Both the position numbers and the translations under genes were made by a program. Source: Oscillospiraceae bacterium (GTDB taxonomy: Bacteria; Bacillota; Clostridia; Oscillospirales; Oscillospiraceae). From it: a stretch of 64,000 nt of DNA. The DNA lies in NCBI GenBank assembly GCA_017549125.1, contig JAFYVL010000034.1, forward strand, positions 1 through 64,000, given 5' to 3'. The notes beneath the pieces were generated by a model that saw only the letters and a program-made list of their open reading frames with translations, had not been told where the DNA came from and did not search any database. Positions 24,901 through 34,670 of this stretch are shown piece by piece; position 1 is the first letter of the stretch; each line of letters begins with the position of its first letter.

Positions 24901-26073
24901 ATGGCAGACGTATTTGTAGGGTTTCTTTTCGATACCGAAAAGGAGGCGGAATTGCTGGCAACCAGCAGACGAGCCGCCAGTGCTGCACCCAATCAATATC
25001 AAAAAGGGTTTCTTTCTGGGTTTTCTGAGCCTATGCAGATACTGACAACTCTTTCTGTAGGTTCGTTTCCTCGATTGAATACTCGCTTGATCTTTAAGCG
25101 AGAGAAGAAGCAAGCGCCCGAGGGGAACATTCATTACCTGCCATTTATCAATTTCTATCTGATTCGTGACTGGATGTTCAAAAAAGGTTTGTACCGGGAA
25201 TTGAATCGGATCATTAAGAATCAAGAGCATACCACACTGTATGTGTACAGTCTGCATATGCCGTTTCTGAAGAATATTCAGAAACTAAAGAAAAAATATG
25301 GGGATCGGTTGCATTGTTGCTTGATTATTCCCGATTTGGCAGGTAAATATGGTCTTGTAAGACGGGGTATAAAGGGCGTTAGAGACAGACTTCAGGCAGA
25401 CAAGAAAATGCGCCTTGCCAATTGTGCAGATAGTTTTGTGTTTCTGACCGAGGCAATGAAGGATTTGTTTGACCCGAAGCCTTATACAGTTATGGAAGGA
25501 TTCCTTCCTAGTTGCCAATTTGATTACAGCAATACGCGCGTTCCTAAAAGCGTGTTGTATACTGGATCCTTGAACAGAGCGTACGGCTTTGGAACGCTGC
25601 TGGAGGCATTTTCTTCTATCCCGGATCCGGATGCACAGTTGTGGATTTGTGGTGTGGGAGATATGGAGGAGGCGGTCAAAACAGCCGCCAAGAAGGATCC
25701 CAGAATCCAATTCAAGGGATTCCTGCCGAAAAGTGAAGTTGCGGCCTTGCAGACCCAATGTGATGTACTGGTGAATCCGCGGACGGATGAAGGAGAGTAC
25801 ACCAAGTATTCATTCCCCTCTAAGACCATGGAATACCTGCTGTCCGGCAGTAAGGTGGTTATGTACCATTTGCCGGGTATTGGGGACGAGTATTACCAAT
25901 TTATTCGTATTGTGAATGAGCCGGGAGCGGAGGCCATGGCAAAAGCTTTGCAGGAAGCATGGGCAGACGCAGACTTCTATGTATCCCAGTCTCAAAAACA
26001 GGTAGATTGGATTCGTCGGGAAAAGGATGCCAAGACCACGGTGGCCAAAATCCGTGATTTATGTAACGGTTAA
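24901..26073 (+). CDS. Glycosyltransferase (GT4-like)
   Basis: The 390-residue protein has an unusual N-terminal half and a recognisable GT4 C-terminal half: SVLYTGSLNRAYGFGTLLEAF, LWICGVGDMEEAV, IQFKGFLPKSEVAALQTQCDVLVNP and the donor-binding YTKYSFPSKTMEYLLSG. The start has CAGGAG 9 bases upstream. It should add one residue of the repeat unit; donor and linkage are unknown. Confidence 0.85.
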   Translation: MADVFVGFLFDTEKEAELLATSRRAASAAPNQYQKGFLSGFSEPMQILTTLSVGSFPRLNTRLIFKREKKQAPEGNIHYLPFINFYLIRDWMFKKGLYRELNRIIKNQEHTTLYVYSLHMPFLKNIQKLKKKYGDRLHCCLIIPDLAGKYGLVRRGIKGVRDRLQADKKMRLANCADSFVFLTEAMKDLFDPKPYTVMEGFLPSCQFDYSNTRVPKSVLYTGSLNRAYGFGTLLEAFSSIPDPDAQLWICGVGDMEEAVKTAAKKDPRIQFKGFLPKSEVAALQTQCDVLVNPRTDEGEYTKYSFPSKTMEYLLSGSKVVMYHLPGIGDEYYQFIRIVNEPGAEAMAKALQEAWADADFYVSQSQKQVDWIRREKDAKTTVAKIRDLCNG

Positions 26074-26095
26074 AAGAAAGTTTGGATGATGGAAT

Positions 26096-27322
26096 ATGAA
26101 AACGGTATTTTTTCTCAATTGCACAGATAGTGGCAGCACCGGAAAAATTATAAAGGATACTGCCATGGTTGCTTCGCAACAAGGATATCGCTGTGTTTTA
26201 TGCACACCGGTGATTGCGGATCAGAATCATGCAGAACTGAAAAAATACCAGGTCTCTAATCGGTTTTCTCGTGCGATCTCCTATCGCATTTCCAAGATTA
26301 CGGGGAATCGGTATGGTATAGGCAGTGTAACTACTGCCAGTATTATCCGGAAAATTCGCAAGGAAAAAGCGGATTTGGTTCATATCCATTGTGCCAATGG
26401 CAACTTTATGAACATTTACATGTTGCTAAAGTGGCTGAAAAAGAACAAAGTTCCTACGGTTTTGACAAATCATGCGGAATTCTTTTACACAGGCAACTGT
26501 CCACATGCCTTTGATTGTGACAGATGGTTAACAGGTTGCGGAGAATGCCCACAAAAGTTTTCTAAAATTGATACCACTACAAAATGGCATAAGAAGATGC
26601 GTAATTGTTTTGCCGATTTTCCCAATCTGGTAGTTACCTCGGTTTCACCTTGGGTGCTGTCCCGTGCGGCAAAATCCCCGATTATGGAGAATTTGGATCA
26701 TCGCTTGGTGGCCAATGGAATCAATACGGAGATTTTTCACAGATGCCAGCAGCAGGGTCTTTGGCAACAATACAATATTCAACCCGATGGAAGACGTGTT
26801 ATTTTGTATGTAACAGCCTGTTTCTATGGTGATGATCCGAGAAAGGGTAGTGCCTATTTATTGCGGTTGGCTGAAAGAATGACCAATAAAAATGTGCTGT
26901 TTGTGGTTGCAGGTAACTGTGTGGATAATGTGAAAGTCCCGGATAATATTGTCCTCTTAGGACGGATATCCGATCAAAAGGAACTGGCAGCACTATACAG
27001 CACAGCAGATCTGACGTTGATTACCAGCCAAAGAGAGACCTTCAGTATGCCGGTGGCAGAAAGTATGTGCTGTGGTACTCCTATCGTGGGTTTCTGTGCT
27101 GGTGGTCCGGAAAGTATTGCATTGAAAGATTATTCTGAATTTGTAGATTTTGGGGATGTTGACCAATTGGAGAAAGTAATTACACAGAAGTGGTTGCATT
27201 TCAAGACGGACGATCAATCCGTAAAGATCTCTGAGGCTGCAATTCAGACTTACGATAAAACATATATGGCAAATCAGTATTTAAGTATTTATAATCAACT
27301 ACTAGAAAATGAGAGCAGGTGA
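26096..27322 (+). CDS. Glycosyltransferase family 4, Cys-rich WcaC-like
   Basis: The 408-residue enzyme begins KTVFFLNCTDSGSTGKI, has LVHIHCANGNFMNIYMLLKW and the cysteine-rich acceptor-side motif YTGNCPHAFDCDRWLTGCGECPQ, then the GT4 donor site in TSQRETFSMPVAESMCCGTPIVGF. It is of the same subgroup as the enzyme at 20905, so two steps of the repeat unit use related transferases. The Wzy gene starts 3 bases after its stop. Confidence 0.88.
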   Translation: MKTVFFLNCTDSGSTGKIIKDTAMVASQQGYRCVLCTPVIADQNHAELKKYQVSNRFSRAISYRISKITGNRYGIGSVTTASIIRKIRKEKADLVHIHCANGNFMNIYMLLKWLKKNKVPTVLTNHAEFFYTGNCPHAFDCDRWLTGCGECPQKFSKIDTTTKWHKKMRNCFADFPNLVVTSVSPWVLSRAAKSPIMENLDHRLVANGINTEIFHRCQQQGLWQQYNIQPDGRRVILYVTACFYGDDPRKGSAYLLRLAERMTNKNVLFVVAGNCVDNVKVPDNIVLLGRISDQKELAALYSTADLTLITSQRETFSMPVAESMCCGTPIVGFCAGGPESIALKDYSEFVDFGDVDQLEKVITQKWLHFKTDDQSVKISEAAIQTYDKTYMANQYLSIYNQLLENESR

Positions 27323-27325
27323 GTC

Positions 27326-28531
27326 GTGAACGTGCAATATCAAGTTGATGAGCAACGAGATAATATAACACATTATATGATTGCTATTTCGTGTGTTTGT
27401 ATTATTCTTCAATTATACTCCATACCTCGAAAGATTTCCTCTTTATTATCACTGGCAAATTATGGACACATTTTTATATGGGTAATATTAGGCGGTTGGC
27501 GGATTTTTAAGCGGTTTGCACATGCTATCCCTAATATTATTTTGCCTGTATTTATTGTTATTGCCAGTGCAGCATTATCCTGTTTTGTAACGATTCTTAA
27601 CTATTCAGGTGTGATAACTACTAGCGTGACGGCGTTAGTTAATTTTCTTGTATTACCAGCAATGTTAATGCACTGTGCAATTTATCCGATTCCACAGAAA
27701 TCAAAGCGGTTGGTGGTAGTAGTAGGCGTCATCATGTCGTTGGTATTCATCGATCTGTATCGTTCTGAGTATCGAACCGTTTTTGAAACGGAATACGGTA
27801 GATTCTATGGTGATGAGGTTACCTTGGGATATCCCAATCCTAATCAAACGGCCATGTTCCTATTTGTGGCAATGGTTATTTTGAGTATCGGTGTCTTTTT
27901 TGTACAAAAAGTATTTCTTAAGGTGTTGTTAATAGCAGATGCTGCATATATGGGAATTATGCTGGAGCAAACACAATCGCGTGCAGGTCTGCTGTTGCTG
28001 ATTATATTCCTGACTACAATCTGTGTGATTCGCAAATGGAGTATATCACAAAAAATTGTAAAGTTAGTTGTGCTGCTGCCGTGTATTTACGCCATCATAG
28101 CCATGTTTTATCTTGAAACATTTGGCGATTTGACCTTGTGGGGTGAATCCATTTTTAATGGCAGAGAAGGTGTTTATGGCAGATATTTGGAAAATCTTAA
28201 TACACTCAATTTTGTACTAGGTGATTTCGCACGATTCAGTTTTGCGAATCTGCACAACAGCTATGTCTCTATTGCTGCAACAGCGGGCATAGTTACGGTG
28301 GTTTCCTTTGTTTATTTCTTCAGACAGTTCCTATTGTCTAATCATGAGTGTGCTATGACACAGGGATATGCTAAAATAGCCTATATTGGTTTCTTGTGTA
28401 TAATTATTCACTCCTGTGCAGAGGCTGCGTTCCTCGTGGCTGGTTCCATATACGCATTTCTTGTGTTTATGGTCGTTATGATGTTTTCACAGCCAATTTA
28501 TGAATACAATGATTTATCGAAATCCACGTGA
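27326..28531 (+). CDS. O-antigen/capsule polymerase (Wzy-like)
   Basis: The 401-residue protein is almost wholly hydrophobic, with about ten to twelve membrane helices and a larger outer loop around IFNGREGVYGRYLENLNTL, followed by FANLHNSYVSIAATAG, the HNSY-type motif seen in many Wzy/ligase proteins. It would join undecaprenyl-linked repeat units at the outer face of the membrane. The start is GTG 27326. Low sequence conservation is normal for Wzy, so the call rests on topology, the HNSY motif and the locus. From here on the DNA is markedly AT-richer than upstream. Confidence 0.8.
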   Translation: MNVQYQVDEQRDNITHYMIAISCVCIILQLYSIPRKISSLLSLANYGHIFIWVILGGWRIFKRFAHAIPNIILPVFIVIASAALSCFVTILNYSGVITTSVTALVNFLVLPAMLMHCAIYPIPQKSKRLVVVVGVIMSLVFIDLYRSEYRTVFETEYGRFYGDEVTLGYPNPNQTAMFLFVAMVILSIGVFFVQKVFLKVLLIADAAYMGIMLEQTQSRAGLLLLIIFLTTICVIRKWSISQKIVKLVVLLPCIYAIIAMFYLETFGDLTLWGESIFNGREGVYGRYLENLNTLNFVLGDFARFSFANLHNSYVSIAATAGIVTVVSFVYFFRQFLLSNHECAMTQGYAKIAYIGFLCIIIHSCAEAAFLVAGSIYAFLVFMVVMMFSQPIYEYNDLSKST

Positions 28532-28547
28532 TCGAGTTGTCGTGGAT
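28522..28547 (+). terminator. Hairpin at the wzy 3' end, possible weak terminator
   Basis: ATCCACG (28522-28528) pairs with CGTGGAT (28541-28547) over a 12-base loop, followed by a moderately T-rich stretch. The 121-base gap before the next gene holds nothing else I can support except the AAGGAGG at 28638-28644. Confidence 0.35.
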
Positions 28548-28652
28548 ATATGACTCTTCTTTTGAAAATATATAATGTTATTGTGTATATGCTTATCGAA
28601 TATTAGTAAGACACACTAAATATCTAGCGTGTAGTATAAGGAGGGCCTTCTC

Positions 28653-29789
28653 TTGAAAATAGTGTTTTTATCAAATTTTTTAACACATCACCAGTTGCCC
28701 TTTTGCAAAGAGATGCATAGATATCTTGGCGGCGATTTCTATTTTGTGGCAACTGAGCCTGCAGCAGTAGAACAACTTGCGTTAGGCTATACGGATTTAA
28801 ATAGTATATTCCCGTTTGTTTGTAAAAGCTACGAAGGAGATTATCAATATGCCTGGGCGAAGGAATTAGCAACGGAAGCAGATGTTGTTGTTTTGGGAAG
28901 TGCACCGTTGGAGTTTGTTTCTGAACGATTAAAGCAAGATAAATTAACTTTTTTTTATGCAGAACGATTGTACAAACATCCATGTAAAATATGGACTTGG
29001 CCACTTAAATTGTATCAGTTATGGAAAAGATATGGCAGATACCGGAATTTTTATTTGCTGTGTGCTAGCGCATACACAGCGCAGGATTATTCAAAAACCT
29101 TGACATTTATAAATAAATCGTATAAGTGGGGCTATTTTCCAGAAGTAAAGACTTACAATAATCTGGAAGGTCTTATAAAACGTAAGAAGCCGGCAAATAT
29201 AATGTGGGCGGGAAGATTTATTGATTGGAAGCACCCGGAGTTTGTAATTGAAGTTGCTAGAAGACTAAAAGCAGAGGGCTATAAATTTCAAATAAATATG
29301 TTAGGCAATGGCGTACTATTTGATTATATAAAACAGCTGATTTGTGATAACAAACTAGAAAAAGAGGTTAATTTGCTTGGTGCAATGTCTCCTATAGATG
29401 TTCGAATGCATATGGAGCAGGCTTCAATTTACTTGTTTACTTCGGATCGTAACGAAGGCTGGGGCGCTGTATTAAACGAATCAATGAATAGTGGTTGTGC
29501 TGTTGTAGCGAGCGATGATATTGGCGCGGTTCCATTTATGCTACAAAATGGATATAATGGCTTGGTTTTTCACAGTGGTGATGTAGGTGATTTATATCGT
29601 AATCTAAAGACATTATTAGATAGTCCAGAATTGTGCGTGCAGTTTGGGAAAAATGCGTATGAGACTATTACACAACATTGGAATGCGGATATTGCTGCTG
29701 AAAGGTTGATTCAGCTTTCTCATCTTTTGTTACAGGGTGAAAAGCATCCATATCCATATAGTGAAGGGCCCTGTAGTAAGGCGATATGA
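28653..29789 (+). CDS. Glycosyltransferase family 4
   Basis: The 378-residue protein starts with TTG 28653, supported by AAGGAGG 8 bases upstream. The C-terminal half is a clear GT4 domain: IMWAGRFIDWKHPEFVIEVA, FQINMLGNG, and SDRNEGWGAVLNESMNSGCAVVAS with the E-x7-E donor site. The N terminus (KIVFLSNFLTHHQLPFCKEM) is shared with many capsule transferases. The DNA is AT-rich like its neighbours. Specificity is unknown. Confidence 0.88.
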   Translation: MKIVFLSNFLTHHQLPFCKEMHRYLGGDFYFVATEPAAVEQLALGYTDLNSIFPFVCKSYEGDYQYAWAKELATEADVVVLGSAPLEFVSERLKQDKLTFFYAERLYKHPCKIWTWPLKLYQLWKRYGRYRNFYLLCASAYTAQDYSKTLTFINKSYKWGYFPEVKTYNNLEGLIKRKKPANIMWAGRFIDWKHPEFVIEVARRLKAEGYKFQINMLGNGVLFDYIKQLICDNKLEKEVNLLGAMSPIDVRMHMEQASIYLFTSDRNEGWGAVLNESMNSGCAVVASDDIGAVPFMLQNGYNGLVFHSGDVGDLYRNLKTLLDSPELCVQFGKNAYETITQHWNADIAAERLIQLSHLLLQGEKHPYPYSEGPCSKAI

Positions 29790-29861
29790 TCACTGTGGTG
29801 TTAGAATATATAGCCTTTAAATATATTTATCCTTAGCTAAGAATTCGAGGAGGGATGACCA

Positions 29862-30935
29862 TTGAAAAAAGCATGCATAAGCACTTATTGTAATTGGAAT
29901 AGCTATGGATCTATTTTGCAGGCATTAGGTCTAAAGTTGACCTTGAGACAGCTAGGTATTGAAAGCTTTGTTGTTGAGGATACACCTGCACCATGTACAA
30001 CAAAGATATTTCCACTTGCGGTTGGTCGGAACCCCAAAATGATCATAAGAAATTTTGTTCATAATAGAAAAAGAGATCAAAAACGTAAACATTATGAAAA
30101 TACAGTGCGTTTTATAAACGAGAATTTAGATATTGAGTATTATAATGATTATGAGTCAGTAAAAAAATCACCTCCAGTTGCAGACTACTACATTGCTGGA
30201 AGTGACCAGATATGGCATCCTGAGTTGTGCAAGCCATTATTCTTTCTTGATTTCTTAAGTCAGAGGCATCAAAGATTATCGTATGCGGCCAGCATGGGAG
30301 TTACTGATGTACCGCCTGAGAGAGAAGAGATATTTGCAAGGATGATCTCCCAATTTACGACGCATTCTGTAAGAGAAAATGAGGTCAAGACTGTTGTAGA
30401 GAAGTATACGACCAATAATGTACAGACGCATATTGATCCGACATTTCTGCAATCGGCGGATACTTGGCGTCAATATGGTAGGCCTTATCCGGTCACCAAA
30501 CCTTATATACTTGTATATGCAATATACTGGGATAAGGCACTTAATCAAAAATTAAAGGAACTACATAAAAAAACGGGATTTGATATCATTGCACTTGGAA
30601 TAGGTTTTCCGGTTGTTTGGTCAACAAAGTGGATATTAGATGCTGATCCAGCACAGTTTTTGTGGTTAATCGATCATGCGGAAGCGGTTGTTAGTTCCTC
30701 GTTTCATGGGATAGCGTTTTCTTTGATTTTTAACAAGAAGTTATCGGCTGTAATTAATCCGCAGTCTCCGTCTAGAGTAGATAATATCTTATCGCTACTA
30801 GATTATAAAAATGTTGCAGTTGATGATGTGTTATCCCAAAATACTAGTCAGTATACAATTATAAATCAATGTGTTGCAGAGCAGAAACAAAAAAGCCTAC
30901 AGTATTTAAAGGAGATCCTGCAGATTTATGAATAA
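29862..30935 (+). CDS. Polysaccharide pyruvyl transferase family protein
   Basis: The 357-residue protein has the family hallmarks ISTYCNWNSYGSILQALGL at the N terminus, DYYIAGSDQIWHPEL in the middle and VSSSFHGIAFSLIF near the C terminus. Members add ketal pyruvate from phosphoenolpyruvate to sugars, giving the polymer a negative charge. The start is TTG 29862 after GGAGGG. Its end overlaps the F420-hydrogenase-beta-like gene by 8 bases; this pair is a common arrangement in surface polysaccharide loci, though the partner's role is not known. Confidence 0.9.
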   Translation: MKKACISTYCNWNSYGSILQALGLKLTLRQLGIESFVVEDTPAPCTTKIFPLAVGRNPKMIIRNFVHNRKRDQKRKHYENTVRFINENLDIEYYNDYESVKKSPPVADYYIAGSDQIWHPELCKPLFFLDFLSQRHQRLSYAASMGVTDVPPEREEIFARMISQFTTHSVRENEVKTVVEKYTTNNVQTHIDPTFLQSADTWRQYGRPYPVTKPYILVYAIYWDKALNQKLKELHKKTGFDIIALGIGFPVVWSTKWILDADPAQFLWLIDHAEAVVSSSFHGIAFSLIFNKKLSAVINPQSPSRVDNILSLLDYKNVAVDDVLSQNTSQYTIINQCVAEQKQKSLQYLKEILQIYE

Positions 30936-32073
30936 TATAGACAACTTTGCTAGATGTGCGAATTGTGGTGCATGCTATAATATTTGCCCAGTTAACGCAA
31001 TATATGTTGAGGATACGTTGTTCTATACTGTAAAAGTAGACACATCAAAGTGTGTAGATTGCGGATTATGTACAAAAGTATGTCCGGTAAATAATCCCAA
31101 TGATGCGCAACAACTTGTTGGCGCTTATTCAGCTATTCATAATGATGCAGCTATTGTACGAGTGAGTTCGTCTGGTGGTGCATTTACTGCGTTATCTGAG
31201 GTTGTTCTTGCACAGGGCGGAATCGTTTATGCCGCTGCCTATGGGGATGGTTGTAGAACTGTAGAGATTTGCTCAACAAAAGAAACTTCGCTACAATCAT
31301 TCCAACGTAGTAAGTATGTAGAAAGCAAGGTTGGATTATCGTTTCGCGAGGTAAAAAGAGATTTAGAAACAGATAGAATGGTACTCTTCTGTGGCGCACC
31401 GTGTCAGATTGCTGGTCTAAAGCGTTATTTAATAAAGGACTATGATAACCTTATTACCTGTGATTTCAGTTGTGGCGGAATGCCTTCTCACAAACTGTTT
31501 GAACAATACTTGGATAATATTGAATGTAAACTTGGTTCTCCTATTAAGGAAGTAAATTTCCGCCCTAAAACATATGGCTGGATGCAGTATGCAATAAGAA
31601 TTGAGAGCCAAAATGGTAAGGTATATAATCGTTTATCCAAAGAAGATCCGTTCTTAAATAGTTTTATATATAGCAGGGACATTATGAGAGATTACTGCTA
31701 TGAGTGCGAATTTGCTAATAATCATTATGCAGATATTACTTTGGCAGATTTTTGGAAGTTCAAACAACTTTCTAATGTTCGCAATGGTGATCGTGGTATT
31801 TCGTTATTAATTACCAATTCACAAAGGGGCGAACGAATGGTGCGTTCTCTATGTAAGAAAATGGCTATTACAAATCTTGATTTGCAAAGTGCCTCATATA
31901 ACATGGTCAGAAAGACACTTGATCCTAAGCGCATGCAAGCACGCGCAGAGTTTTTGGAAGAGTGTCAACAGAAGGGGTTTAAAGAAGCAACAAAAACCAG
32001 AAAGTATCCTAGAATGTGGAAGTTTAGGTTAAAATATCATTTGTACAACAAATGGCGCCTTAATAACATGTAA
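30928..32073 (+). CDS. F420 hydrogenase/dehydrogenase beta-subunit-like iron-sulfur protein
   Basis: The 381-residue protein starts with two [4Fe-4S] ferredoxin motifs, CANCGACYNICPVNAI (about residues 9-24) and CVDCGLCTKVCPVN (about 43-56). The FrhB-type C-terminal domain follows, with RVSSSGGAFTALSE, LFCGAPCQIAGLKRYL and DFSCGGMPSHKLF, and CYECEFANNHYADITLADFW further on. A flavin- and cluster-dependent redox reaction is likely; true F420 use is not implied. It overlaps the pyruvyl transferase gene and probably acts on the same or a linked substrate. Confidence 0.9.
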   Translation: MNNIDNFARCANCGACYNICPVNAIYVEDTLFYTVKVDTSKCVDCGLCTKVCPVNNPNDAQQLVGAYSAIHNDAAIVRVSSSGGAFTALSEVVLAQGGIVYAAAYGDGCRTVEICSTKETSLQSFQRSKYVESKVGLSFREVKRDLETDRMVLFCGAPCQIAGLKRYLIKDYDNLITCDFSCGGMPSHKLFEQYLDNIECKLGSPIKEVNFRPKTYGWMQYAIRIESQNGKVYNRLSKEDPFLNSFIYSRDIMRDYCYECEFANNHYADITLADFWKFKQLSNVRNGDRGISLLITNSQRGERMVRSLCKKMAITNLDLQSASYNMVRKTLDPKRMQARAEFLEECQQKGFKEATKTRKYPRMWKFRLKYHLYNKWRLNNM

Positions 32074-32087
32074 AGAAGTGACTATTT

Positions 32088-33596
32088 TTGAAAAAACGGA
32101 AATTAGGTTTGGTTTTGTCGTATACACAATCAATACTAAATATGGTTGTTGGATTGTTTATGTCCTCATTTGTTCTTCGTCAATTAGGAGATACGGAATA
32201 CGGCGTATATCAAACAATAACAGCATTTGCAAATTATTTAATATTGCTTGAATTTGGCACGGGTACAGTAATGACACGTAATATAGCGGCTTGTCGTGCA
32301 GGGGAAAGTTCTCAATTATCAATTCAAAAAAACATATCCACCATATGGTCAGTTACGAGTGGTTTGGCATGTGCAATCCTGGCGGTTTCGGTGGTTTTCT
32401 ATTGCTCAATTGGTGCTGTATATAAGAATTCTCTAAATAATGCACAGATTCTGTTAAGCCGGCAAATGTTTGTATTCATCACAATTCAACTAGTGTCGAC
32501 TTATCTCTCTCAAACGCTCAATGGTATTATGCTGGGCTTTGAACATTATACCTATGCATCGACGGTGTCTATAATTAGAATTATCACTAGAACGACAGCG
32601 ATTGTTTTACTGTTGATCAACATAAAAAGCGCGCTTTTAATTACCGTTGTGGATGCAACACTTGCTCTTGTACAAATGCTGATTACTTATGTATATTGCT
32701 GCAAGAAAAACAAGGTTAAGATAAATTATCTCAATTTTGACAAGGCTATCCTAAAAAGTTCTTTGCCTATGTGCATAGCCCTTCTTTTGCAAACTATTAT
32801 TAATCAAGCAAATAACATGATTGGTAAGTTTACCCTGGGTGTAATGATGACTCCCGAGGATGTGACATTATATTCGGTTGCGTTGTATGTGTTTAGTATG
32901 TTTTCGGCGATGGTAACTATTCCAGTTTCTCTGTATACTCCACAGGTAACAAAGAATGTGGTGTCTGGGGTAGAAGGATTACCATTAACGAAAACATTGG
33001 TGCAACCAAGTAGATTGATTGTTGTAATAGGCGGATCTATCTTATTTGGTTTTATTGCAGCGGGACGTCCCTTTATAGCTCTTGTTTATGGTCGTAAATA
33101 TCTTTCAGCATGGATGATGGCTGTCATTTTAATGGTCCCTATGTTTGTAAATATGACCAATTCTCTATCTATCAATGTGCTAGATGCTAAGAATAAGAGA
33201 CTAGCTCGTTCACTCATTCTAATGGTGACAACGGCTATTAATATTGGGTTAACCATTGTATTGATTATTAAAATAGGAATTATAGGTGCTGCCATTGCAA
33301 CTGGGGCCTCAATGATTTTGCAGGTAATTGTAATTAATATCTATTACTCTCGAGTAATTAATATTAAGGTATATTATTTGTATAGACATGCCTATAAAGG
33401 AATATTACTTTTTCAGCTGTTTGGCGCAGGGGCTGGATGGATCGTTAGTAATATTATAGATAATTTGCTAGTATCTCTATTGGCAAGCGGCGGGGTTTAT
33501 GTCTTTGTCGCTTTTGGGGGATTTTTGATCTTTGGAAAAAACGATAGAGAGTTATCTGCGTTTAACAAGATGAAGTTAAAATTTTTTAAAAGATAA
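32088..33596 (+). CDS. Polysaccharide repeat-unit flippase (Wzx-like)
   Basis: The 502-residue protein has about 12 to 14 membrane helices and the N-terminal signature of the polysaccharide transporter family (VLSYTQSILNMVVGLFMSSF then LRQLGDTEYGVYQTI). It would turn undecaprenyl-linked repeat units across the membrane for Wzy. The start is TTG 32088 with only a weak GAAGTG upstream. The DNA is AT-rich; base composition returns to the GC-richer type of the cluster ends directly after it, at capE. Confidence 0.88.
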   Translation: MKKRKLGLVLSYTQSILNMVVGLFMSSFVLRQLGDTEYGVYQTITAFANYLILLEFGTGTVMTRNIAACRAGESSQLSIQKNISTIWSVTSGLACAILAVSVVFYCSIGAVYKNSLNNAQILLSRQMFVFITIQLVSTYLSQTLNGIMLGFEHYTYASTVSIIRIITRTTAIVLLLINIKSALLITVVDATLALVQMLITYVYCCKKNKVKINYLNFDKAILKSSLPMCIALLLQTIINQANNMIGKFTLGVMMTPEDVTLYSVALYVFSMFSAMVTIPVSLYTPQVTKNVVSGVEGLPLTKTLVQPSRLIVVIGGSILFGFIAAGRPFIALVYGRKYLSAWMMAVILMVPMFVNMTNSLSINVLDAKNKRLARSLILMVTTAINIGLTIVLIIKIGIIGAAIATGASMILQVIVINIYYSRVINIKVYYLYRHAYKGILLFQLFGAGAGWIVSNIIDNLLVSLLASGGVYVFVAFGGFLIFGKNDRELSAFNKMKLKFFKR

Positions 33597-33620
33597 TTGA
33601 TTAAGGGAGTGTATAATAAA

Positions 33621-34670
33621 ATGGGGCATTTTACAAATAAAACTCTAATGATCACCGGTGGTACCGGTAGTTTTGGCAATGCGGTTTTGAACCGTTTTTT
33701 GCAGACCGATATTGGTGAGATCCGTATTTTCTCTCGTGATGAGAAGAAGCAGGATGATATGCGCCATGAATTCCAGGCCAAGATGCCCGAGGTGGCAGAG
33801 AAGATCAAGTTCTACATCGGTGATGTAAGAGATCTGGCCTCCGTTAAGAATGCTATGCACGGCGTGGACTATATTTTCCATGCTGCCGCATTGAAGCAGG
33901 TTCCTTCCTGCGAATTCTTCCCCATCGAGGCGGTCAAAACCAACGTGCTGGGCACCGAGAATGTACTGACCGCTGCCATTGAAGCAGGAGTCAGCAATAT
34001 CGTCTGTCTGTCCACCGACAAGGCAGCCTATCCTGTCAATGCAATGGGTACGTCCAAGGCTATGATGGAAAAGGTTATTGTGGCAAAGTCCAGAACGGTA
34101 GCACCCGAAAAGACCAAGATCTGCTGCACTCGTTACGGTAATGTTATGTGCAGCCGCGGCTCTGTAATTCCTCTGTGGATCGAGCAGATCAAGGCGGGCA
34201 ATCCCATCACTATCACCGAGCCCTCCATGACTCGCTTTATTATGAGTTTGGACGAGGCTGTGGATCTGGTGCTGTTTGCCTTTGAAAATGGTGACTCTGG
34301 TGATATTCTGGTGCAAAAAGCACCTGCCTGCACCATCGAGGTGCTGGCAAAGGCGGTTACCGGTCTCTTTGCTCCCGGTCACGAGATTAAGGTTATTGGC
34401 ATCCGCCATGGCGAGAAGATGTACGAGACTCTGCTCACCAACGAGGAATGTGCCAAGGCTACCGATATGGGCGATTTCTATCGTGTACCCTGTGACAACC
34501 GTGGCTTGAATTACGATAAGTATTTCAAGGATGGTGACGCTGAGCGCAATACCCTCACTGAGTTTAATTCCAGCAACACCGAGCTTCTGAATGTGGAGCA
34601 GGTGCAGGAGAAACTGCTGACTCTGCAGTATATTCGTGATGAGTTGGCAGCATGGAAGGAAAGAAAGTAA
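33621..34670 (+). CDS. capE: UDP-GlcNAc 4,6-dehydratase/5-epimerase, CapE/FnlA type
   Basis: The 349-residue soluble enzyme has ITGGTGSFGNAVLNRF for NAD(P) binding and STDKAAYPVNAMGTSKAMMEK in the active site, where Met stands in the Tyr position, as in CapE and FlaA1. It starts the path from UDP-GlcNAc to UDP-N-acetyl-L-fucosamine; CapF- and CapG-like genes follow after two nucleotidyltransferase genes. ATG 33621 is preferred to TTG 33597 because AAGGGAG precedes it. The stop overlaps the next start (TAATG). FlaA1/PseB-type function is less likely given capF and capG. Confidence 0.9.
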   Translation: MGHFTNKTLMITGGTGSFGNAVLNRFLQTDIGEIRIFSRDEKKQDDMRHEFQAKMPEVAEKIKFYIGDVRDLASVKNAMHGVDYIFHAAALKQVPSCEFFPIEAVKTNVLGTENVLTAAIEAGVSNIVCLSTDKAAYPVNAMGTSKAMMEKVIVAKSRTVAPEKTKICCTRYGNVMCSRGSVIPLWIEQIKAGNPITITEPSMTRFIMSLDEAVDLVLFAFENGDSGDILVQKAPACTIEVLAKAVTGLFAPGHEIKVIGIRHGEKMYETLLTNEECAKATDMGDFYRVPCDNRGLNYDKYFKDGDAERNTLTEFNSSNTELLNVEQVQEKLLTLQYIRDELAAWKERK

